DNA of 64,000 nt from JBLLJR01 sp047692235 (GTDB lineage Bacteria; Pseudomonadota; Gammaproteobacteria; Enterobacterales; Enterobacteriaceae), in assembly GCA_047692235.1 (NCBI GenBank), contig JBLLJR010000004.1, forward strand, positions 62,001 to 126,000, read 5' to 3'. The notes under the pieces are model-generated. The model was not told where the DNA came from, searched no databases, and was given only the letters and a program-made list of their open reading frames with translations. This document shows, in pieces, positions 1 through 9,286 of this stretch. Each line of letters opens with the position of its first letter. The stretch's first letter is position 1. The position numbers were made by a program, and so were the translations under genes.

Positions 1-184
1 TTTTTTTTTTATAAGCTAATTTATAAAATTTTATTAATCCAAATAAATTATTAAGATCAGTTAATGCTATAGATGGCATATTTATTTTTTTAGTATAAGT
101 TATTAATTTATCTATTTTTATCAAACTATCTATCATAGAATAATCACTATGTACATGTAAATGAATGTATTTTATATTTTTCAT
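1..184 (-). CDS. dnaE: DNA polymerase III alpha subunit, N-terminal fragment cut by window edge
   Basis: The catalytic subunit of the replicative polymerase. Only the first 61 codons lie in the window. The reading frame opens with ATG at 182-184 and stays open to base 1. The protein starts M-K-N-I-K-Y-I-H-L-H-V-H-S-D-Y-S-M-I-D, matching the start of the PHP domain of E. coli DnaE (F-V-H-L-R-V-H-S-D-Y-S-M-I-D), followed by P-S-I-A-L-T-D and G-L-I-K-F-Y. It is downstream of skp on the same strand. In E. coli lpxD, fabZ, lpxA, lpxB and rnhB separate these two genes; here only 138 bp do. No clear ribosome binding site is visible. A run of ten T (A in the coding strand) sits at bases 1-10. Confidence 0.93.
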   Translation of the reverse strand, partial: MKNIKYIHLHVHSDYSMIDSLIKIDKLITYTKKINMPSIALTDLNNLFGLIKFYKLAYKKK

Positions 185-322
185 ATTAATATTCTTTATA
201 TAAACAAATAATTTTATAAAATAACTTTTCAAAATATATGCTTTATATTTAACTGATGATTTTTATATTTTGAAAATCAGAAATATTTAATAATTTATTA
301 ATTAATTTAGTTATTTGGATAT

Positions 323-832
323 TTAATTTTTATTTATTTTTTCTAAAGTATCATTAGTGATATCTTTTATATTTTTGCTATAAATTACAGCATTTGCATC
401 AAAAATTACATCAATATTTTGTTTATGCGCAATATCATATATGGACGCTTGTATCAATTTTAATATTTTATTTTTTTCATTATTTTGTCTTTGTATATGA
501 TCTTTGCGAAATTTTATAAATTTATCAATAAAAATTTTATTTTGAAATTGTATTATTTTTTTAATCTTTTCCTGATTATTTTTAGACATAACAGAAATGT
601 TTTTTTCTAATCTTTGTATCCTTTGTTGGGCATTATTTTGAATATATTGTAATTCATCTGCTCTACCTTTAAATTCATTTACAATTTTATTAATTGATGA
701 CATACGAGCAAAAGATTTTTGAAAAATATTATTTATATTAATTATCGCAAATTTCTTGTAAGACTGTGCATGAACAGTATAAAATACTCCAAAAATTAAA
801 TAAAAAAGAACTACATATAATAAATTTCTCAT
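323..832 (-). CDS. skp: Periplasmic chaperone Skp (OmpH)
   Basis: Holdase that carries unfolded outer-membrane proteins across the periplasm to the BAM complex. The product has 169 residues (E. coli 161). Residues 1-22 form a hydrophobic signal peptide ending in V-H-A-Q, then comes a long charged, coiled-coil-like region (about 45-120) rich in K, E, Q and N, as in the tentacle helices of Skp. It lies 49 bp downstream of bamA, the E. coli arrangement. The sequence is divergent, so the call rests on size, signal peptide, coiled coil and gene order together. Confidence 0.85.
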   Translation of the reverse strand: MRNLLYVVLFYLIFGVFYTVHAQSYKKFAIININNIFQKSFARMSSINKIVNEFKGRADELQYIQNNAQQRIQRLEKNISVMSKNNQEKIKKIIQFQNKIFIDKFIKFRKDHIQRQNNEKNKILKLIQASIYDIAHKQNIDVIFDANAVIYSKNIKDITNDTLEKINKN

Positions 833-881
833 TTTAACCTCATTTATATATATTATGAAATATAAAAAATTTTTAAATTAA

Positions 882-3326
882 CTAATATTCATTACTAATA
901 TTAAATTGAAAATTTTCTACTTTATCTCCATTACTTTTTTTAATAGGTTTTGCAAATGAAATAATTATAGGACCTAATGGTGACATCCATTTAAAAGATA
1001 TTCCACAAGCAATATGTATATTATTATTTAATTTATTAAAATTTTCAATACCTAAGTTTGTAATTTCATTTGAATTTTCCCATTTTGTATCCAAAATAGT
1101 ACATGCATCAATAAATAATGATGTACGTATTAAATTTATATTATTCATATATGATGGATTAGGTAAAATTAATTCAGTACTTACTAAAGCTATTGCATTA
1201 CCACCTATAGTATCATTTGATTTTGATAAAATACAATTATTGATATTTAATTTATTTAAATTATTACATTTATAATATACTGCTTTTGGTCCAATACTAT
1301 TATCTTTAAAACCACGTATTGCATATTGTCTTCCAGAATTATATAAATCATAAAAAGGTATATCTTTATTATGCAATAAAGATCCTGCATATCCTAATTT
1401 AGATTTTAATAATAAAATTAAAGATTTTGATTTATTTAAAGGTATATATTTTTTAAAATATAAATCTAATTTATAATATTCATTAACAGAACCAAATATA
1501 GTGATTTTATTTTTCAGATTTAAATACAACCCTTGTGTAGGTAAATTTTTATTATCTAAGTTATTTAATAACCAGTTATATGAAAAAAATATATCATTAA
1601 TATTTAAATTAATATTGTTATTTATAACATTTTTATTATTATTTGTGTAATTAATACTATTTAAATATCTTAATAAGATAACTTGAGGATTAATATTATT
1701 TATTATGTTGTTTTGATAATTTATACCTAAATTAAAAGTATTTCCTTTACATAAATGAAAACTCAAAATATCATTTGTACTAAAATTATATAAATTATAT
1801 CCATATATATTTTTTTTGTTAATATTATTAAATGATAATATACTGCGAATACTAGTACCATTAGTTAAATAATATGGATTATATCCAGTAATTTCAGCAT
1901 ATGATTGATATTTATCTTTATGTCCTAATATCGACAAATATGTACCATTACCTAAAATATTTTCTTGAATTGAATTAATATTAACACCAATATTTCCTTT
2001 TTCTCCTAAACCTAAATTAAAATTTATATGTCCTAATTTATTTTCTTTCACTTTGTACATTAAATCTACTTGATTTTTTAAATTTTTAACTGGATTAATT
2101 TTTACATTAATATGATCAAAATAACCAAGATTATTTAAATTTTTTATACTATCATTAATTAATTTTGGATTTAATAATGATAATTCAGTTTGACATATTT
2201 CTCTTCTTAAAACATTATCATTTGTGAAATTATTTCCTTCAAAATCAATATTTCTTACATATAAACGTGATCCTATATCAATATTTATATTGATTAAAAT
2301 ATTTTTATTTGTATCATTTATTTTAAAATTAAATAAAATTTTTGGATAAAAATAATTATGAAAATTTAATATTTTTTTTATATATTTTTCTATTTTTAGT
2401 AAAATATTATTACTATATAAATATCCTTTAGATAATTTTGTAGATATACTTTTTATTTCTTTATAATATTTATCTATATTACCATTTATAATCACATTAT
2501 ATATTCTATATCTTTCTCCTTCATTTATATAAATATTAATATAAGCGAATTTTTTATCATATGTAAAATTAGTTTTTACTGAATCTATATGGAAACAAAT
2601 AAAACCGTGATTCATATAAAAATCATTTAAATTTTTTAAATATTGATCTAACTGATTTTTATTATATATATAATCATGAGTAAAATCAAAAATAGATTTA
2701 CTATCTTTTAATTTTATTTCATTTTTTAATACTTTTTTACTAAAATACTTATTACCAATTATTTTAATTTTCTTAATTTTTATATTACTATTTTTAATAC
2801 ATTTAATTATTAACTTAATACGATTATATTTTGATAATACAGTTTTTATATCAATATTAACGTTATATGCACCAAAATTATAGTAAAAATTTTTTAATTT
2901 TTTTTTAATATTTTCAATTTTATAAAAAGATATAAATTCACCTACACATATATTATAATTATTTAAAAAATTTATTATATTTTTATCTGTGGTAATTTTA
3001 TTACCTATCAATTGAATATCTTCAAGAATTGGAAATTCTTGTAATTTGACAATTAAAAAATTTTTATCATTTTTAATTTCAATATTTTCAAAAAATCCTG
3101 TTTTAAACATCTTATGTATTGCATGTTTAATATCTTTATTTGTTATAGTATCATTAATTTTAATTGGCATTTTTGATAACGCTAAATCAATATTAATTTG
3201 ATTTAGTCCTTTAAAAAAAATATTTTTAACTTTAAATTTATTAAAACAATATATATTTTTATTTATTAAAAATAAAAAAATTAAAAATATATATAACAAA
3301 AATTTTTTTAATACAAATTTTATCAT
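882..3326 (-). CDS. bamA: Outer-membrane protein assembly factor BamA
   Basis: Core of the BAM complex that inserts beta-barrel proteins in the outer membrane. 814 residues, essentially the E. coli length (810). A signal peptide (about 1-27) is followed by the POTRA repeats (about 28-420; for example V-K-N-I-F-F-K-G-L and V-R-N-I-D-F-E-G) and a 16-strand barrel. The conserved loop-6 motif R-G-F occurs near residue 670 (Y-A-I-R-G-F). The C-terminus ends N-E-Y, an aromatic residue but not the more usual F or W. Located between rseP and skp as in E. coli. The barrel is very rich in Asn and Ile, in line with AT pressure. Its retention implies that an outer membrane with barrel proteins still exists. 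Confidence 0.97.
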   Translation of the reverse strand: MIKFVLKKFLLYIFLIFLFLINKNIYCFNKFKVKNIFFKGLNQINIDLALSKMPIKINDTITNKDIKHAIHKMFKTGFFENIEIKNDKNFLIVKLQEFPILEDIQLIGNKITTDKNIINFLNNYNICVGEFISFYKIENIKKKLKNFYYNFGAYNVNIDIKTVLSKYNRIKLIIKCIKNSNIKIKKIKIIGNKYFSKKVLKNEIKLKDSKSIFDFTHDYIYNKNQLDQYLKNLNDFYMNHGFICFHIDSVKTNFTYDKKFAYINIYINEGERYRIYNVIINGNIDKYYKEIKSISTKLSKGYLYSNNILLKIEKYIKKILNFHNYFYPKILFNFKINDTNKNILININIDIGSRLYVRNIDFEGNNFTNDNVLRREICQTELSLLNPKLINDSIKNLNNLGYFDHINVKINPVKNLKNQVDLMYKVKENKLGHINFNLGLGEKGNIGVNINSIQENILGNGTYLSILGHKDKYQSYAEITGYNPYYLTNGTSIRSILSFNNINKKNIYGYNLYNFSTNDILSFHLCKGNTFNLGINYQNNIINNINPQVILLRYLNSINYTNNNKNVINNNINLNINDIFFSYNWLLNNLDNKNLPTQGLYLNLKNKITIFGSVNEYYKLDLYFKKYIPLNKSKSLILLLKSKLGYAGSLLHNKDIPFYDLYNSGRQYAIRGFKDNSIGPKAVYYKCNNLNKLNINNCILSKSNDTIGGNAIALVSTELILPNPSYMNNINLIRTSLFIDACTILDTKWENSNEITNLGIENFNKLNNNIHIACGISFKWMSPLGPIIISFAKPIKKSNGDKVENFQFNISNEY

Positions 3327-3356
3327 TTTAATATAAAATTTTTACAATTTTATTTT

Positions 3357-4724
3357 CTATAGAATAGAAATATCATTAAATAAAACAAAAATCATAAGCA
3401 ATACAAGCAAAACAGAACTAATACGATAACTAATATTTTGTATATTTTTAGAAACAGGATAACCTTGAATTTTTTCTATTAATAAAAACATTAAATGTCC
3501 TCCATCTAAAATAGGTATAGGAATCAAATTAATTACACATAAATTAATACTAATTAAAGATAAAAATAATAAATAAGAAAAAAAACCATGTCTAGCAAAA
3601 TTTCCTGCGTTATAAGCAATATTAATAGGCCCATGTAAATTATAGACACTAATATTTCCTATCATTAATTTAATTAACATTAAAAATGTAAATTTAACTT
3701 CATTAAACGATTTTTTAAATGCATATAAAAAAGCATGTAATGGATCTAATTTATTAATTAATAAATATGAATTCATATTATGAATAAAGGTGGGAATAAT
3801 TCCTAAACATTTAGATTTTTTTAACATATTTATGTATGGTTTTAAATTTAATTTAAATAATTCATTATTACGTTTTATTTCAATATTAAATATATTATCA
3901 ATATTATTATGTAATTTTTTTAGAAAAAAAGGCCAAGAGTATATATCTTTATTATTAATTCTTAAAATTCTATCACCTACTTTTAATTTTAATTTTTCTG
4001 CAATTGAATTTTTTTTAATTTTAGATATTACGGGATCAATATCATATTGAATTGGAATAATACCAATTGAATACATTGGATCTTGATAATTTAAGTTTAT
4101 CTTCATATTATTTAATATAAGATATTTGAATTCATTAACATAATTTTTTTTATTAAAAGAATTTAATTTTGTATGTTTAACTAACATTTTTAATATGTTT
4201 TTACTTCCTATGTTCTTAGCTATACATAATCTTACATCATTCCAATCGTTAATTTTAACGTCATCAATTGATTTTATTTCCATTCCTGGTTTAATATTAG
4301 CATTTGCAGCAATAGAATAAGGTATAACATCTTTAATTATTGTTTTATAACTTACAAATCCGATAATAAATATTATCCAATATATAAAAACAGAAAACAA
4401 AAAATTAAATATTGGCCCAGCTATAACAATAGATACACGTTGCCAAATAGGTTTATTTTCAAATAAATTATATTTTTTATCATATAGTAAATTACTATTT
4501 TTTTTATCAAACATTTTCACATAACCGCCTAAAGGTATCATTGAAATATTATATTCAGTACCTCCTTTATTCCATTTATATAAAGATTTACCAAAACCAA
4601 ATGAAACAGATTCGATGGCTACATTAAAATATTTAGCAACAATAAAATGACCAAATTCATGTACTACTATCATAGTAGTTAATGAAATAATAAAAAATAT
4701 AAAATTCCACAGAAAATATAACAT
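3357..4724 (-). CDS. rseP: Site-2 intramembrane metalloprotease RseP
   Basis: Zinc protease of the inner membrane that in E. coli cleaves anti-sigma factor RseA and leftover signal peptides. 455 residues (E. coli 450). The zinc motif H-E-F-G-H is at about residues 22-26 in the first membrane helix, and the third ligand motif (I-P-I-P-I-L-D-G-G-H) is near 400-410. Two PDZ-like stretches lie between (about 125-310), and further membrane helices close the protein. It is 30 bp upstream of bamA. In E. coli cdsA precedes rseP; here it is absent and 134 bp of non-coding DNA separates rseP from uppS. With such a reduced genome the signal-peptide clearing role is more likely than sigma-E signalling, but that is inference. 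Confidence 0.97.
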   Translation of the reverse strand: MLYFLWNFIFFIISLTTMIVVHEFGHFIVAKYFNVAIESVSFGFGKSLYKWNKGGTEYNISMIPLGGYVKMFDKKNSNLLYDKKYNLFENKPIWQRVSIVIAGPIFNFLFSVFIYWIIFIIGFVSYKTIIKDVIPYSIAANANIKPGMEIKSIDDVKINDWNDVRLCIAKNIGSKNILKMLVKHTKLNSFNKKNYVNEFKYLILNNMKINLNYQDPMYSIGIIPIQYDIDPVISKIKKNSIAEKLKLKVGDRILRINNKDIYSWPFFLKKLHNNIDNIFNIEIKRNNELFKLNLKPYINMLKKSKCLGIIPTFIHNMNSYLLINKLDPLHAFLYAFKKSFNEVKFTFLMLIKLMIGNISVYNLHGPINIAYNAGNFARHGFFSYLLFLSLISINLCVINLIPIPILDGGHLMFLLIEKIQGYPVSKNIQNISYRISSVLLVLLMIFVLFNDISIL

Positions 4725-4858
4725 ATTATGTTATCCATATTTACATTTTACTTTTTACTTTTTATAAAAAATTAATTTTTTAAAATTATTCAATTTATGC
4801 GATATAAATATTTAATATTATATTTAATTATATATATTTTATTAAAAACTGAAATATT

Positions 4859-5596
4859 TTAATTATTAATTAAACCAAAACGTCTATTACGTTTTGCAAA
4901 AACATCTAATGCTATTTTAAATAAATTATCATCAAAATCAGGCCATAATACTTTTGTAAAAAATAATTCTGAATAAGCTATTTGCCATAATAAAAAATTA
5001 CTTATTCTATATTCTCCTCCTGTACGAATTACAAAATCTAATGGAATATTTTCTTTAATAGAAATTACATTTGATAATGTATGTTCAGTAATTTTATTAG
5101 GATCTATTAAACCCTTTTTGACTTTTAAAGCAATTTTTTTAATACCTTGTATTATATCCCAACGTCCTCCATAATTAATAGCAATATTTAAAATTAGTCC
5201 ATTATTTTTGGAAGTTAATTTTTCTGATATTTTAATTATATTTTGTAATTCTTTTTTTAATTTTAATATATTTCCAATAATGCATAATTTAATATTATTA
5301 TTATGTAAATTTTTTGTTTCATTTTTTAATACTGTAGTAAATAATTTCATTAATCCATTTACTTCATTTTTTGATCTATTCCAATTTTCTGTACTAAAAG
5401 CATATAAAGTTAATACTTGTAAATTATTTTTTAAAGCAAAATTTACTGCATTTAATAAAGCTTTGACTCCAGCTTTATGTCCTTCAATTCTTGATTTATT
5501 TTTATTTTTCGCCCAACGACCATTTCCATCCATAATAATAGCTATATGTTTAGGATGTAATGATGATATATTTATATTATTTTTACTAAAATTCAC
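4859..5596 (-). CDS. uppS: Undecaprenyl diphosphate synthase
   Basis: cis-Prenyltransferase that makes the C55 lipid carrier of peptidoglycan precursors from isopentenyl diphosphate and farnesyl diphosphate. 245 residues (E. coli 253). The catalytic motif I-M-D-G-N-G-R-W-A is at about residues 21-29, followed by the H-x-x-G motif (E-G-H-K-A-G), T-L-Y-A-F-S-T-E-N-W, and the C-terminal D-F-V-I-R-T-G-G-E-x-R-I-S-N-F-L-L-W-Q. It follows dxr by 83 bp. With dxr here and ispH further along it belongs to the isoprenoid route, suggesting that a cell wall is still made. Confidence 0.97.
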   Translation of the reverse strand: MNFSKNNINISSLHPKHIAIIMDGNGRWAKNKNKSRIEGHKAGVKALLNAVNFALKNNLQVLTLYAFSTENWNRSKNEVNGLMKLFTTVLKNETKNLHNNNIKLCIIGNILKLKKELQNIIKISEKLTSKNNGLILNIAINYGGRWDIIQGIKKIALKVKKGLIDPNKITEHTLSNVISIKENIPLDFVIRTGGEYRISNFLLWQIAYSELFFTKVLWPDFDDNLFKIALDVFAKRNRRFGLINN

Positions 5597-5679
5597 AATT
5601 ATATTGATACCTAATTTTTAATATAACACACTAAATATATACAAATTCAGATAAAAACCAAATAATATTTATGTAAATA

Positions 5680-6888
5680 TTATTTATTAATTAAAAAATA
5701 TTTATTAATAATTTTTTTAGTAAATATTTTTGCATATTTATTTATTAATATAATTTCTTCTATTGAAGTTGGTTCTTTTACACTTAATTCATCTAAAACT
5801 TTTTTATTAATTATTGATATATCAGTAAAATTAATAATACCTTTCAAAAAATAGATGACAGAAATTTCATTAGACGCATTTAAAATAGTAATTGATGATT
5901 GACCAGATTTATATGCATTAATAGCTAATTCTAAACAAGGATATCGATCTGTATTTGGATATGTAAATGTTAACATATTTAATTTATTTATATTTAATTT
6001 TGTTAATGTAGATTTTATTCTATCTGGATATGACATAGCATAAGAAATATACATTTTCATATCTGGATTTGCTAATTGCGCTAAAGTACTTCCATCTTTA
6101 TATTCAACCATAGCATGAATGATTGATTGTGGATGTAACAAAATTTCTATTTTATTACCTGGTATACCAAATAATAAACATGCTTCAATATATTCAAACC
6201 CTTTGTTAATCATAGTGGCAGAATCAACTGAAATTTTGTTACCCATTGACCAAGTGGGATGATTACAAATTTTATTTGGAGTGATAAATTTTAATTGTTT
6301 TAAAGGTATATTTAAACTAGAACCACCTGATCCTGTTAAAATAATTTTAGATATATCATAAGATAGTATTGATTTATATCCTATTTTTCTAGAAAAATCA
6401 TCAGGTAATAACTGTATTATTGCATTATGTTCACTATCTACTGGAAACAATTCAGATTTATTTTGAGATATTTCTTTCATAAATATGTTACCACAACTAA
6501 TCAATGATTCTTTATTAGCTAATAAAACACGTTTACCAGCTTTTAATGCACTAATCGTTGGTTTTAATCCAGCTATACCCACAATAGCTGACATAACTAT
6601 ATCAATTTTATCAAGTTTAGCTAATTCACAAGCATATTTAATTCCTGATAAAACTATAGTATCTACATTTGCGTTAATAGATAAATTATTTTTAAGTTTT
6701 ATTGCAGCAATATTATTTACCATACACACATATTTAGGTTTAAATTGCAAACATTGCAATGTCATTAATTTTACATTAGTATTAGCTACTAAAGCATATG
6801 CTACAAATTTATCATTGTTATTTTTTATAATATTTAATGTAGCTTTTCCAATAGAACCAGTACTACCTAAAATAGTTAAATATTTCAT
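5680..6888 (-). CDS. dxr: 1-deoxy-D-xylulose 5-phosphate reductoisomerase
   Basis: Second enzyme of the MEP isoprenoid pathway, NADPH-dependent. 402 residues (E. coli 398). The NADPH-binding motif G-S-T-G-S-I-G is at residues 8-14, the metal/substrate region P-V-D-S-E-H near 150, and H-P-T-W-S-M-G plus V-D-S-A-T-M-I-N-K-G near 210-230. The substrate-loop motif that reads G-G-P-F-R in E. coli is G-G-S-S-L here (near residue 190), an unusual change at an otherwise strongly conserved site. It lies between frr and uppS as in E. coli, 31 bp downstream of frr. I consider it functional but flag the loop. Confidence 0.96.
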   Translation of the reverse strand: MKYLTILGSTGSIGKATLNIIKNNNDKFVAYALVANTNVKLMTLQCLQFKPKYVCMVNNIAAIKLKNNLSINANVDTIVLSGIKYACELAKLDKIDIVMSAIVGIAGLKPTISALKAGKRVLLANKESLISCGNIFMKEISQNKSELFPVDSEHNAIIQLLPDDFSRKIGYKSILSYDISKIILTGSGGSSLNIPLKQLKFITPNKICNHPTWSMGNKISVDSATMINKGFEYIEACLLFGIPGNKIEILLHPQSIIHAMVEYKDGSTLAQLANPDMKMYISYAMSYPDRIKSTLTKLNINKLNMLTFTYPNTDRYPCLELAINAYKSGQSSITILNASNEISVIYFLKGIINFTDISIINKKVLDELSVKEPTSIEEIILINKYAKIFTKKIINKYFLINK

Positions 6889-6919
6889 AATAAATTTTAT
6901 TTTAATTTTAAATTTATAA

Positions 6920-7477
6920 TCAATCTTTTAATAAATTTATTTTCTTTTTATCAAACATATTTACTAATTTACAGATATAGTCATCAGTCAATTTTTGAAT
7001 ATTTTTTTGTAAAATATGTAATTCATTTTTATCAATTTTTTTTTCTTTATGTAGAATTTTAGCTTGATTATTTGATTCTCTTCGTATATTTCTAATTAAA
7101 ATTTTATTTCTTTCTAATTCTACACTTAGCATTTTAATTAAATTTATACGTTTTTCCATACTTAATTTAGCAAAGGTTGCATAAATTTTATTTCCTGAAG
7201 AATATACATTAATATTTAAATTTGATGATTTAATTGATTTTTCTATCGATGGAATCCATGTAGAATCAAAAGATGTTATTGATAATGTATTATTATTTTC
7301 AATACATATATTAGATATATAACGTAATGGTTTAATAATTCCGTTACATGTAACATTAATTAAATTAATTAATTCTGGAGATACTTTACCTGATCTAACT
7401 TTATTTATATAAGTTTGAAATGATGTAATATATTTATTCATACATATTTCAGTATCTTTTAAGATTTTATTAATCAT
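6920..7477 (-). CDS. frr: Ribosome recycling factor
   Basis: Splits post-termination ribosomes together with EF-G. 185 residues, exactly the E. coli length. The N-terminus (M-I-N-K-I-L-K-D-T-E) and the long-helix segment with R-N-I-R-R-E-S-N and Q-K-L-T-D-D match the family, although the central domain is divergent (the usual Y-Y-G-x-x-T-P-L is C-N-G-I-I-K-P-L). A good ribosome binding site (AAAGGA) precedes the ATG. Ordered pyrH-frr-dxr as in E. coli. Confidence 0.95.
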   Translation of the reverse strand: MINKILKDTEICMNKYITSFQTYINKVRSGKVSPELINLINVTCNGIIKPLRYISNICIENNNTLSITSFDSTWIPSIEKSIKSSNLNINVYSSGNKIYATFAKLSMEKRINLIKMLSVELERNKILIRNIRRESNNQAKILHKEKKIDKNELHILQKNIQKLTDDYICKLVNMFDKKKINLLKD

Positions 7478-7554
7478 TTTATTTAATCCTTTTATATTAA
7501 ATTAAAATTTATTTATCCAAATAATTTAATAAAATTTAAATATATTTATCAAGT

Positions 7555-8280
7555 TTAATTACTTATTATTGTGCCTTCTTGATATCCCATGATAATACGT
7601 TTTAAAGTTCCAGGTTTATTTATATTAAATACTATTATTGGAATATTATAATCTCTTGCTAATGTAAATGCAGTTAAATCCATAATTTTTAATTTTTTTT
7701 CTAATACATCTTTATATTTTATATATTTGTATAATGTAGTATTTTTATTTTTATTTGGATCATCAGAAAAAACACCATCTACTTTAGTAGCTTTTAATAC
7801 TACATTAGCATTAATTTCAATACATCTTAAACAAGCTGCTGAATCTGTAGTAAAAAACGGATTACCTGTACCAGCAGAAAAAATAACTACATATTTATTA
7901 TTTATTAAATTAATTGCTTTTATACAACTATAACTACTACAAATTTCATTTATTGGTAAAGCTGACATTAAACATGCATTTATATTTAATTTATGCAAAT
8001 TATCTCTAATAGCTAATCCATTAATAATAGTTGATAACATTCCAATATGATCACCAACTACTCTAGTTATACCTGACTTTTCTAATTTGACACCTCGAAA
8101 TAAATTGCCACCCCCTATCACTATACCAATTTGAATATTTAATTCTATTAATTCTTTTATACTTTTAATAATATTATTTAATACATTAAAATCTATACCA
8201 AAACTTTTTTTACCTTGTAAAACTTCTCCACTCAGTTTAAGTAAAATCCTTTTATATATAGGATTTTTATTCATTAACAT
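7555..8280 (-). CDS. pyrH: UMP kinase
   Basis: Phosphorylates UMP to UDP in pyrimidine nucleotide synthesis. 241 residues, the same as E. coli. Motifs: Y-K-R-I-L-L-K-L-S-G-E near residue 9, G-I-V-I-G-G-G-N-L-F-R-G near 53, the nucleotide-binding S-A-G-T-G-N-P-F-F-T-T-D-S-A-A near 135-150, and K-A-T-K-V-D-G-V-F near 160. The ATG at 8280 gives the same N-terminal length as E. coli; a second in-frame ATG two codons later is also possible. Works downstream of carAB, pyrB and pyrI found elsewhere in the window. Confidence 0.97.
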   Translation of the reverse strand: MLMNKNPIYKRILLKLSGEVLQGKKSFGIDFNVLNNIIKSIKELIELNIQIGIVIGGGNLFRGVKLEKSGITRVVGDHIGMLSTIINGLAIRDNLHKLNINACLMSALPINEICSSYSCIKAINLINNKYVVIFSAGTGNPFFTTDSAACLRCIEINANVVLKATKVDGVFSDDPNKNKNTTLYKYIKYKDVLEKKLKIMDLTAFTLARDYNIPIIVFNINKPGTLKRIIMGYQEGTIISN

Positions 8281-8376
8281 TTATTCAATTCCTATGTATT
8301 TAGTAAATATTATTTATTAAAAATTAAATTAAATATAATAATAAAAATATTTAATTTAATTAATATTTTATATAAT

Positions 8377-9201
8377 TTATCTAAAATTATTTTTTAATTT
8401 TTCTCCAATTTCAAATCGAATAAAATTATTTATATGTATATTATTTTCTTTTAATATTTGACCAACTGTTTTACTTGAATTCATAATAAAATATTGATTA
8501 ACTAAAGATAAATTTACAATAAATTTTTTCATTCTTTCATTAATTATTTTTTTAAGTATTTCTTTAGTTTTATAAGTTTTTGAAATCATATCAATTTGAA
8601 GTTTACGTTCATGTGCTAATAAATCTTCAGGAATACTATCTTTATTAATAAATTCAGGATTCATAGCTGCAATATGCATAGATATATTTTTAATTATTCT
8701 TTTATTATATATTTTTGCAGAAATGGATAATAATACACCAATTCTAGTGCCATGCATATAAAAGCTTATATTTTCACCTTCTAATACATTAAATCTACTA
8801 ATTTGAATATTTTCTCCAACTTTAGCAATTAATAGTTTTAATTTATTATTAAATTTACTTAATATATGTTCAATACTAGTAATTCGATTTTTAATAGCAT
8901 AATTACTTATTTGTTGACCAAATTTATTAAATTCTTGAGATTTAGCAAAAAAATCAGTTTCACAATTTAACTCAATATTTACCCCATAAGTATAATTCTT
9001 ATTCACATTTGTAATAATGATACCTTCTTTAACAATACGTAAAGATTTTTTAGCAACTTTAATTTGACCAGATTTACGCATATTATCTATAGCTAATTCT
9101 ATATCACCACATGCGTCAGTTAAAAACTGTTTACATTCCATAATACCCATTCCAGTTCTATCACGTAATTCTTTTACCAAAATAGAAGTGATTTTATTCA
9201 T
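8377..9201 (-). CDS. tsf: Elongation factor Ts
   Basis: Guanine nucleotide exchange factor for EF-Tu. 274 residues (E. coli 283); it ends about ten residues early, so the extreme C-terminal tail is trimmed. The N-terminal UBA-like segment V-K-E-L-R-D-R-T-G-M-G is at 9-19 and the EF-Tu contact motif T-D-F-F-A-K near 81-86; S-K-T-V-G-Q-I-L-K and F-I-R-F-E-I-G-E lie near the end. Lies 85 bp downstream of rpsB in the conserved rpsB-tsf pair. Confidence 0.96.
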   Translation of the reverse strand: MNKITSILVKELRDRTGMGIMECKQFLTDACGDIELAIDNMRKSGQIKVAKKSLRIVKEGIIITNVNKNYTYGVNIELNCETDFFAKSQEFNKFGQQISNYAIKNRITSIEHILSKFNNKLKLLIAKVGENIQISRFNVLEGENISFYMHGTRIGVLLSISAKIYNKRIIKNISMHIAAMNPEFINKDSIPEDLLAHERKLQIDMISKTYKTKEILKKIINERMKKFIVNLSLVNQYFIMNSSKTVGQILKENNIHINNFIRFEIGEKLKNNFR

Positions 9202-9286
9202 AAAAATTTTCCATTTATTAAAAAAATTTAATTAATTAGTATATTTAAAAAATAAAAAAATAAATGTTTTTATAAAATTATCAAAT

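Noticed and set aside
226..276. 13-bp inverted repeat with 25-base loop between skp and dnaE
   Set aside because: Perfect arms (TTTTCAAAATATA) but nearly all A/T; repeats of this size with a free loop length are expected by chance a few times in this composition.
3790..4050. 86-codon plus-strand ORF over rseP
   Set aside because: Lies opposite the well-conserved PDZ region of RseP; hydrophobic composition follows from antisense AT-rich codons.
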